Below are positions 13,257 through 20,499 of a stretch of DNA of 64,000 bases, piece by piece; the stretch's first letter is position 1, and the number at the start of each line of letters is the position of its first letter. This DNA comes from an uncultured Bacteroidales bacterium (GTDB taxonomy: Bacteria > Bacteroidota > Bacteroidia > Bacteroidales > UBA932): contig CAJOKD010000003.1 of the NCBI GenBank assembly GCA_905235085.1, positions 1 to 64,000 on the forward strand, given 5' to 3'. The notes under the pieces are model-generated. The model had not been told where the DNA came from. It was given only the letters and a program-made list of their open reading frames with translations, and ran no database searches. The translations under genes were made by a program, and so were the position numbers.

Positions 13257-16129
13257 AATATTCAAGGTGGTTGCTCGTTGTCCTTGCCGTGTTCGCAGGG
13301 TGCTCTACGAAAGAGATCGACAATGAGCCGGATCCTGGCAAAGGGATGAAGTTCTCTGCCAGTTTCGGCGACATCGGTCCGACTCGTACTGCACTCCAGA
13401 ATGGAGGCCAGGTCCTCTGGGGACCGAGCGACGAAATCGATGTCTACTACGGGGCTTCTTCCCAAGGTAGATTCGTATCCTTGAATACCGGTCTTTCGGC
13501 AAGCACCGAGTTTGTCGGTGACCTTGAAAACTATGTATATTCTGAAAGCAGTTCCTATCTGGCGGTCTACCCTCACAGCGCATCCAACCGTTATGACGGG
13601 AACACCTTGACCGTAGAGTTGCCTGACGTCCAGAAAGGCCGCGAGGGGACTTTCGACAGCAACCTGTTCATCTCGATAGCCAGGTCTTTCAATTCGGACC
13701 TTTTTTTCTACAACCTTTGCGGAGGAGTCGAGTTTTCAGTGGATGAACCTGATGTAAAGGCAGTTACCTTCAAGGGGAACGGCGGCGAAATCCTTGCCGG
13801 AAAAGTTAAGGTACTGTTGGACGAAAACGGCAAGCCTTATGTTTCGGAAGTTGTCGACGGCAAGACGGAGATAACCCTCACTGCACCTGAAGGCGGGTCC
13901 TTCAAGAAAGACGCTCTTTATTACATAGTCGCATTGCCCGCTGTCCTGGAAAAGGGTTTCACGCTGACTTTCAAGAAACAGCCCGGAGGAGCGGTGCGGG
14001 TATCTGAAAAGACCGTGGAAGTCCAGAGGTCTGTATGGGGGACTCTTTACAGGGCGGACAAAGGGGTGAAATATGACCGTCCGATCGTATTCGACGACCC
14101 GGAGGTCCAGAGGGTCTGCCTTGCTAACTGGGACTCTGACGGCGACGGCTATTTACTTGAGAGCGAGGCGGAAGCAGTGACCAGTTTCGGAACGGCGTTC
14201 AAAGGCTCATCGATAAGGAGTTTCTATGAGATATCCTATTTCCCCGGAGTGCAAAGACTTGAAGATGAGGCATTCGCCGGCTGTCATTCCCTCGCCGCAT
14301 TCGTTATTCCGGAGATTATCACTTCCATCGGAGGAAGAGTGTTCGAGGATTGCCCTTCTCTTTCCGTCATATTGGTAGACAGTAAGAATATCAATTACAA
14401 GACGTCGGACGGGGTCCTCTACAACGCTGATATGACTGAACTTGTCCGATACCCCCAGGCTAAGGCAGGACGCAGGTACGTGCTGCCGGAGACAGTCACT
14501 GCGATTGCTCCCGGGGCCTTGCAGGGCTGTGCTTCGCTGGAAGCGGTGTTCATCAGCCATCCGGCTCCGCCTGTCTGCCAGGATATGACGTTCGGCGATT
14601 CTCCGGCGGCAATCTATGTCCTGGACAGAGCACTCGACGCTTACAGGACAGGAGATGTCTGGAGCAAGTGGAATTCGAAGTATATCGGCCTTGCGGCTGA
14701 CGAGATACACTTTATCGACTTCAAGGATCCTGTATTCGAAACATATATGCTGGGTTCTTATGATGCGAACGGGGACGGCATCATCTCATACAAGGAGGTC
14801 AGGGACATAGTGGAGCTGAACCTCGCCGGGATGGGCCTGTCTTCCATCGACGGCCTGGCGATGATGCCCAACCTGGAAAGGCTGGACATCAAGAACAACC
14901 CGAATGTCAAGTCGATCGACCTTTCAGGCAATCCTAAGCTGCATTACATCGATGTCTCAGGAACCGGAATCAGGGAGTTCGACATTTCCAAATGCTGCTA
15001 CAAGTTCGACTACATCGGGGGTCTTTTGGGCACTTGCACGGCACTGGTCATCCGCGGCCAGTACGCTATGAACAATTACAAGGGCAGCAATATGAAAGCC
15101 GTGGTGGACGGCTCCGCTTTCACGACCGTGGACTGGTCCCGTGACGGAGAAGTCGTTACACTCCAGACGCATACTCGGGGACCGGGTCTGTCTCTCCTCC
15201 TGATGGGCGACGGATACATCGACCAGGACATCGCGAACGGCCTTTACGACCGCCAGATGCGCCTTACTTACGATGCGCTTTTCAGCGTGGAACCTTATAT
15301 AACCCTGAAGGATTATTTCGATGTCTATTATAGGATAACGCTCTCTGAATCAAGGGTTTTTGATGGTAATACCTACTTCCGTCTGAAGCCTGCATCCAAC
15401 GACCGTTCCCCGGAGAACATGGACTATGCCTTCAATGCCTCTTCAACCCTCCTTACCCGGATTGTCGGCCAGACCAACTTCAAATACCGGCTTGTCGTCC
15501 TCAACGGGATCAATGCTTCCGGGGTCACGTATTACAGCTATGTAATCAATTCCTCCAGTATCCGGAGCATAAACGGAATCGTACTCATAGCCGCTTTGGA
15601 TTCCTATTCCGGTACCCTGGATGAATATGAGGCGACAGTAGTCCACGAGACTGGCGGTCACCTGCTCGGAATCCTTGCGGATGAATATGGAACCGCGGCT
15701 CCTACTTCCTCCCAGCTTTCGACCTTGGCCGGTAAACTCTCGAACGGCATCTACCACGCCAATATATCCACCAGCAACGACCAGACGGTGGTCCCTTGGT
15801 CGTTGATGTTCAATGACGGTACGTATTCCTCATTCGTGGGGATGTTCGAGGGTGGCAACGGCTATTCTTCCGGAGTGTGGAGATCCACCAGCAACAGCGT
15901 TATGCGCAGCCACTACCAGACCAGGCAGTTCAACGCCTGGTCCAGATGGCTTATCTACAAGAACCTGATGATGATAATGGGCCTGCCGTATTCCTTCGAA
16001 GACTTCAGGATGATGGATGCCAGGAATATCAGTTCCGCCTCCTTCACACGCGCTCCGGAGCCGCCTGAAGACTGGAGCGGCAAGATGCCGCTCGTGAACG
16101 ACTGCATAGCCATCGAAGAATCCCTCTAG
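13253..16129 (+). CDS. Multidomain M64-like metallopeptidase lipoprotein
   Basis: A 958-residue surface or periplasmic lipoprotein (lipobox F-A-G-C, Cys17). Residues ~30-270 resemble a Mfa-like/fimbrillin domain, ~322-475 BspA-like LRR_5 repeats (EDEAFAGCHSLAAFVIP), and ~520-580 internalin-like leucine-rich repeats. EF-hand/dockerin-type calcium loops lie at 294-305 (DSDGDGY) and 504-515 (DANGDGI). Residues ~640-950 match peptidase family M64: LLMGDGYID, then HETGGHLLGILADEY at 798-812. Here the His pair is spaced HExxxH rather than HExxH, a variant I believe occurs in Bacteroidales M64 proteins. Its ATG overlaps the S46 stop. It probably binds and cleaves a surface or host protein. Confidence 0.88.
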   Translation: MKYSRWLLVVLAVFAGCSTKEIDNEPDPGKGMKFSASFGDIGPTRTALQNGGQVLWGPSDEIDVYYGASSQGRFVSLNTGLSASTEFVGDLENYVYSESSSYLAVYPHSASNRYDGNTLTVELPDVQKGREGTFDSNLFISIARSFNSDLFFYNLCGGVEFSVDEPDVKAVTFKGNGGEILAGKVKVLLDENGKPYVSEVVDGKTEITLTAPEGGSFKKDALYYIVALPAVLEKGFTLTFKKQPGGAVRVSEKTVEVQRSVWGTLYRADKGVKYDRPIVFDDPEVQRVCLANWDSDGDGYLLESEAEAVTSFGTAFKGSSIRSFYEISYFPGVQRLEDEAFAGCHSLAAFVIPEIITSIGGRVFEDCPSLSVILVDSKNINYKTSDGVLYNADMTELVRYPQAKAGRRYVLPETVTAIAPGALQGCASLEAVFISHPAPPVCQDMTFGDSPAAIYVLDRALDAYRTGDVWSKWNSKYIGLAADEIHFIDFKDPVFETYMLGSYDANGDGIISYKEVRDIVELNLAGMGLSSIDGLAMMPNLERLDIKNNPNVKSIDLSGNPKLHYIDVSGTGIREFDISKCCYKFDYIGGLLGTCTALVIRGQYAMNNYKGSNMKAVVDGSAFTTVDWSRDGEVVTLQTHTRGPGLSLLLMGDGYIDQDIANGLYDRQMRLTYDALFSVEPYITLKDYFDVYYRITLSESRVFDGNTYFRLKPASNDRSPENMDYAFNASSTLLTRIVGQTNFKYRLVVLNGINASGVTYYSYVINSSSIRSINGIVLIAALDSYSGTLDEYEATVVHETGGHLLGILADEYGTAAPTSSQLSTLAGKLSNGIYHANISTSNDQTVVPWSLMFNDGTYSSFVGMFEGGNGYSSGVWRSTSNSVMRSHYQTRQFNAWSRWLIYKNLMMIMGLPYSFEDFRMMDARNISSASFTRAPEPPEDWSGKMPLVNDCIAIEESL

Positions 16130-16143
16130 CACCATTCTGCGTC

Positions 16144-16209
16144 ATTGCCGGCAACGACCGGCAATCTGGATCCCCGGTCAGGCCAGAGATCCCCGGTCAG
16201 GCCGGGGAT
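16144..16209. repeat. REP-like palindromes between convergent genes
   Basis: ATTGCCGG at 16144-16151 pairs with CCGGCAAT at 16158-16165, and ATCCCCGG at 16189-16196 pairs with CCGGGGAT at 16202-16209, with an extra GATCCCCGGTCAGGCC half between them. The design matches the cluster at 1847-1921. The repeats fill the 88-bp gap between two converging genes and could serve as a bidirectional terminator. Confidence 0.7.
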
Positions 16210-16217
16210 GACGACGG

Positions 16218-17771
16218 CTATTTGGCCTTGATGCATCGGACAGGATAACCTGACAGGAAGTTCTGGAAGGAGATTGAAAGCCGGCCTTCCTTGTAGGTGG
16301 AAGTGAATGACGACATCAGGCCGATGAACTGGATGTTCCCGCTGCTTGCGTTGATGTTCGGATTCGCGGTAGAACCTGTCAGGAAGGTCATCGACAGACG
16401 CCCGATGTATTCCTCCACGGAGCAGTTGCTCGTGGTCGTGACAACCTTCTGGTAAGATCCGGTCTTGGAAGGATCGCCCCTGTTTATCATTCCGTTGAAG
16501 CCCCAGTTCCAACCGTCTGCGTCCATTGTCTTGATCCTACCGCCCTTGTATTCACTGTCCCAGTAAGCACCACTTTCCACGACATCGCCGTATGTCGTGG
16601 CCGAGTTGCCCAGGAGGGCCACGAAATCTTCGCGCGTAGGGATGTACCAACCCTTAGGGCATATTCCCTGAGCGCCCTCGAAGGTCTTGTAATTCTCGCT
16701 GTTGACGTCTGCTACTCCGAATGCGGTCGCAGCATCGTACAGGAATCCCCTGGCAGCGATGGAAGCCTCGTCCGTAGCGGCTGTTCCGTCAGTGGTGTAT
16801 GGATACCAGATACCGGCAGGATCGGCAGGATTGGTCGATGGAGTCTTCCCGCCAGGGACGAACCTCAGAGGGTCAGTCATCCATTTGCGTCCATCCTTCA
16901 TCGTCTTGATGTTGTAGCTGACACCGTCGTATACGAAGTTGTTCTCGAATTCCTCGAAAGAGACGTTGCTGTCAGCCCCGATCGAGCCGCCGTCGTTCCA
17001 GTTCGTGATGTCTCCGGAAATCTTCACCTGAAGGCTCTGAGGCAGTACCCTGACTTCGGTAAGGTACTGGAAACCGCTGCCCATCTCGGTGGCTACGAGT
17101 TTCTGGGAGAGATCCTTGCCTCCGGCAGTCACCGTGACTGTCATCGCAGCTGTCTGTGACGGAATTATGAGAGCATAAGTAGATGCGTCGACCTTGAAGC
17201 AAGTGATCGTGGCCTCGTCGGCCGATGCGCTCACGGTAGCCTCATATGTTTCAGGATTGATGTCGGCAGTAGGGATTACTCCTCCTATTTTGACGCCTTC
17301 GATAGCCGAACCTGACTCGTTGGTGATCTTGACCAGGATTTTGGTGAGCTTGTGGGTGAAGACCATCGCGACATCGTTGGCGGTGGGATAGACATCGCTC
17401 TTCGTGGCGGACATGAAGTCAGAAGAAGTGATGCCCTTGCTCTGGTCGGCCTGGACCGTGAAGGTGGCCGGAACCGTCTCTGAATAAGGATAGTAAGCCT
17501 TGAGAGTGGAAGTCTCGTTGCCTTCGCTGTACCAGTTCAGGGAGCCCGAAAAGCTCGTTCCTGAATATGTGAGTTTCTCGTTGGAGGCATAGGCTCCTGA
17601 AGTGCGGGTGATGGTGAGTCCTATGGCGTCGCCATCTTCGAAGTTTACGTCCGTAGCACGGGTGATCACGGGAGTGATCCTGACCTGCTGAGGTACTGCA
17701 GGTCCTTCCGGCTTTTCATTGCAGGCTGCCAGGGTCAAGGCAGCGAGCAGAATTGCAAATGTTTTTTTCAT
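16218..17771 (-). CDS. Fimbrillin-like lipoprotein with FISUMP domain
   Basis: A 517-residue lipoprotein (MKKTFAILLAALTLAAC, lipobox L-A-A-C). Residues ~25-265 have the fimbrillin (Mfa-like_1) pattern: a TRAT motif after the signal, a GDAIGLTI strand, YYPYS, and an HKLTKILVKI segment. After ~290 comes a FISUMP (Fib_succ_major) domain, recognised by YNIKTMKDGRKWMTDPLRF, then CPKGWYIPTREDF and YPVRCIKAK at the end. FISUMP domains are common on Bacteroidota surface proteins; function is uncertain. It is the last gene of the TonB/DUF4876/DUF6850 operon, 4 bp after DUF6850. I chose the ATG at 17771, which begins the signal peptide. Confidence 0.85.
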   Translation of the reverse strand: MKKTFAILLAALTLAACNEKPEGPAVPQQVRITPVITRATDVNFEDGDAIGLTITRTSGAYASNEKLTYSGTSFSGSLNWYSEGNETSTLKAYYPYSETVPATFTVQADQSKGITSSDFMSATKSDVYPTANDVAMVFTHKLTKILVKITNESGSAIEGVKIGGVIPTADINPETYEATVSASADEATITCFKVDASTYALIIPSQTAAMTVTVTAGGKDLSQKLVATEMGSGFQYLTEVRVLPQSLQVKISGDITNWNDGGSIGADSNVSFEEFENNFVYDGVSYNIKTMKDGRKWMTDPLRFVPGGKTPSTNPADPAGIWYPYTTDGTAATDEASIAARGFLYDAATAFGVADVNSENYKTFEGAQGICPKGWYIPTREDFVALLGNSATTYGDVVESGAYWDSEYKGGRIKTMDADGWNWGFNGMINRGDPSKTGSYQKVVTTTSNCSVEEYIGRLSMTFLTGSTANPNINASSGNIQFIGLMSSFTSTYKEGRLSISFQNFLSGYPVRCIKAK

Positions 17772-17775
17772 AATA

Positions 17776-19326
17776 TCAGAATTCATAACCTATCTTGATG
17801 AAAGTACCGAAGCGGCTCGAGCCGCTGATATATTCGGGGGATATTCCCTTCAGCAGGGAAACGTCCGCCCTGACGAAGAGGTTTTCTGCCTTTCCGATCC
17901 GGAAATACCTCTTGATGAATGCATCGGCGCCGATCCTGTCGCAGGTTTCCCACTCGTGGTCGAGATTGTACCAATCGGTAAGGCGGAACGGACGGGCCTC
18001 CCCGGGATCGAGTACTGGATCGACGACGACTATCTTCTTGTCGAGCCAGGTAGCATAGCGCAGGCCAAGACCGAGCCTCCATTTGCCTGCGGTGAAGGAA
18101 GCGGAGGCATCGGCATCCAGGATGCTGAAGGAATCGGTGCCGAGATACGGATAGCACAGGGTGGATTGCCGCTTGTCGGTGGTGACTCCCAGGCCGGCAT
18201 CCACGAGGATCCTTTCCCCGAAATACTTGTACCGTGGGCCGAAGTTCCGGTTCCGGCGCTCGAATACCCGGTTGCTGCCGTAGGTATGCGGGGTGGTGAC
18301 ACCGCCGGTCGTGATCTTGTCAATCACATATTCATCGGACTGCTGGAGTCGCCATCCGTAAATGAAGCGGAATACGTGGGTGGCTTTGTCGCTCTTCAAA
18401 CGGTAACCGGCTGAAGCGGAGAACTTCCTGCCCGGGAAAGTGAACCAGATGAAGTCCTTTTCTCCGACGGTTCCGGAAGTAATGTCGTACTCGGCTTCGG
18501 CGTAGACTCCTTGCAGCTGGAGCTGAACTGCGACTCCGTTGGTATATTCGCGTACCGGGAATCGGTCTACTCCGGGTTCTGCAAGGTGGATTCCGCTGCC
18601 GTCCCAGGATTGGAAGGCTCCGTACATAAGTCCTTTGTCGAGGAAGGCGTCATACGATTCGGCGGTGGTCCCAATCTCCTCCGCCTGTATGGATTCGGAA
18701 GACTTCCCGAAGACGTACGACAAGCCTGCAGAAAAGCCTCCGGACGTGAACATAATGCTCGGAATGACTTCAAGGTCAAGGGCATAGTTGGTATGTCGGA
18801 GGTCTTTCCTCTTGGCGTAGTTGTCGGATTCGAAGGTCATCCTTCCGCCTATCCTCCAATGTTCGCCCATATCTGCGGATATGCCTCCGTCGAATGAATA
18901 TTCCTGGAGTATCTTGATGCCTGGGGTGAATTCCAGCATGTCGAAAGGGTACTTCCCCGGATGCGTGAACATCGATCCGCACATATCTTTCCCCCTGTTC
19001 TGTTCGAAGGAAAAAGAACCGATCATCGAGATTCTGGGCGACCAGGTGACGGTCAGGGCCTTGGCCCCGGCGCGGAAGGCTTCGTCGGCTTCGTTGGAGG
19101 CGTGGAAACCTCCGTTCTCCATCCCAGCCTCCAGCTGGGCGAAAGACGCGTTGGCGCGCAGCGGATCGAGGCGAAGTCCGTTGACGTTGCGGCCGTAATT
19201 CCAGATGTTCGTCCCGAGGACACTTTCATATTTCTCCTGGGCAGGGGATTCCTGATGGAAAGCGATCATCAGGACCGGAAGCAGGAACAGGATCCTACTT
19301 GTGCAATGACTGAGTTTCGCGTTCAT
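17776..19326 (-). CDS. DUF6850 outer-membrane beta-barrel protein
   Basis: A 516-residue protein with a signal peptide (cleavage probably after ESPAQ, residue ~30). The mature part is rich in alternating hydrophobic/polar strands and ends in FGTFIKIGYEF, the C-terminal aromatic residue expected of an outer-membrane barrel. It fits the DUF6850 family, which in Bacteroidota is usually encoded beside a DUF4876 lipoprotein and a TonB-dependent receptor, as here. Function is not established; involvement in uptake or surface assembly of the receptor's ligand is plausible. The start overlaps the 3' end of the DUF4876 gene by 32 bp. Confidence 0.82.
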   Translation of the reverse strand: MNAKLSHCTSRILFLLPVLMIAFHQESPAQEKYESVLGTNIWNYGRNVNGLRLDPLRANASFAQLEAGMENGGFHASNEADEAFRAGAKALTVTWSPRISMIGSFSFEQNRGKDMCGSMFTHPGKYPFDMLEFTPGIKILQEYSFDGGISADMGEHWRIGGRMTFESDNYAKRKDLRHTNYALDLEVIPSIMFTSGGFSAGLSYVFGKSSESIQAEEIGTTAESYDAFLDKGLMYGAFQSWDGSGIHLAEPGVDRFPVREYTNGVAVQLQLQGVYAEAEYDITSGTVGEKDFIWFTFPGRKFSASAGYRLKSDKATHVFRFIYGWRLQQSDEYVIDKITTGGVTTPHTYGSNRVFERRNRNFGPRYKYFGERILVDAGLGVTTDKRQSTLCYPYLGTDSFSILDADASASFTAGKWRLGLGLRYATWLDKKIVVVDPVLDPGEARPFRLTDWYNLDHEWETCDRIGADAFIKRYFRIGKAENLFVRADVSLLKGISPEYISGSSRFGTFIKIGYEF

Positions 19327-20494
19327 AGAAATCGATCGTTGAATTGTTTGTATCCATCAGGACTTCGAAGCCCTTTTCTGCAGAGGCTTCGGCGTCTATG
19401 TTACGGTGCAGGGAATGTCCCTTGAATGTTTCGGAGAGTGAGACGTAGCCGGCGTCCACCTTGGTGGACAGCCTCTTGTTATTGGAAGTTGAGCTGCCGT
19501 CGAATACTTCCATTCCGTCAATGATCCAGTCGGCCGGAATCAGGAAGACTCTTTCGGTGCTTCCCGGTGCCTGCCTTATGAATCCTTCGGTGGCCACCCA
19601 TTCCTGGATCGTCTTGCCCTGGGAGCGGAACAGCACCAGGGTCGGAGAACTGACCGACATCAGGTTCGCGTTGGCCTGGCCTTCCTTGTCCACCAAGGTA
19701 AGTATATGGTCAGCCTGAATCCGGTCGCCAGGAGCGGGATGATAGATTGGATTCGGGAACAGAGGACTGTAGCACACGAAGCACTCCGGGAAATTGAGGT
19801 TCACCGACAGAGGGTACTGCAAGGTGTGGTCGATGGCTCCGTTGATGGCCACGACCGCGTCTGCTCCCGGAGCGAGCGGGAAGGTCTTCCCGGTGCCGCC
19901 GAACTGCCAGATAGCCTGGCCGAGCGGGATGGTTTCCAGCAGGAATTCCGGATTGTCGCTCCAGGGATTGCTGGAAGTGGAATTCCACGGGAACAGGATG
20001 CCGAAGCAGAGGCTGTCCAGATACGCCGTCTCGGAATCGTTGTTGTGGATGATGAAGTACTTGTCGGACTGGTAGGTGCCTTCCTGCGGGTACTTGCTGC
20101 ATCCGCTGGAATACACTTCCTTGATGACCATCGTTCCGGCCTTGGAATATATCAGAGGAAGGATTATGCTGACGTCCTGACCCGAAACCAGAACCTTGTC
20201 GGATGCGCCGTTGAATACGGCTGTTCCGGAGCGGTCGCTCAAGGCTATCCGGTAGATGCCGTTCGGAAGGGTGAGTGTCGCCACCCCCTGCCCGTCAGTA
20301 ACCGCTTCCCTGATGTAACCGTTGCCGATGTCTTCGGCGGTGACCTTGACTCCCTCCCTGACGAACGATGAATATCCTTCCGGGTACGAAGCGGTAACCT
20401 TCAATGTGTTGAGGTTATCCTTGTACGGTTCGGACAGGTTCATACATCCCGCAGCGAGGAGTACATTAAGGAATATGGATATAGCTTTTCTCAT
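19295..20494 (-). CDS. DUF4876 lipoprotein
   Basis: A 399-residue lipoprotein: MRKAISIFLNVLLAAGC gives a lipobox A-A-G-C. An N-terminal Ig/carboxypeptidase-regulatory-like strand set (~25-105: VTASYPEGYSSFVREGVKVT) is followed by the DUF4876 domain (VIKEVYSSGCSKYPQEGTYQSDKYF, then HNNDSETAYLDSL). Such proteins resemble secreted LTD-like beta-sandwiches and are typically partners of TonB-dependent receptors, probably as a surface ligand-binding subunit, though this is inference. I chose the ATG at 20494 over the one eight codons upstream because it begins the signal peptide. The gene starts 5 bp after the receptor gene ends. Confidence 0.85.
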   Translation of the reverse strand: MRKAISIFLNVLLAAGCMNLSEPYKDNLNTLKVTASYPEGYSSFVREGVKVTAEDIGNGYIREAVTDGQGVATLTLPNGIYRIALSDRSGTAVFNGASDKVLVSGQDVSIILPLIYSKAGTMVIKEVYSSGCSKYPQEGTYQSDKYFIIHNNDSETAYLDSLCFGILFPWNSTSSNPWSDNPEFLLETIPLGQAIWQFGGTGKTFPLAPGADAVVAINGAIDHTLQYPLSVNLNFPECFVCYSPLFPNPIYHPAPGDRIQADHILTLVDKEGQANANLMSVSSPTLVLFRSQGKTIQEWVATEGFIRQAPGSTERVFLIPADWIIDGMEVFDGSSTSNNKRLSTKVDAGYVSLSETFKGHSLHRNIDAEASAEKGFEVLMDTNNSTIDFYERETQSLHK

Positions 20495-20499
20495 CTTTC

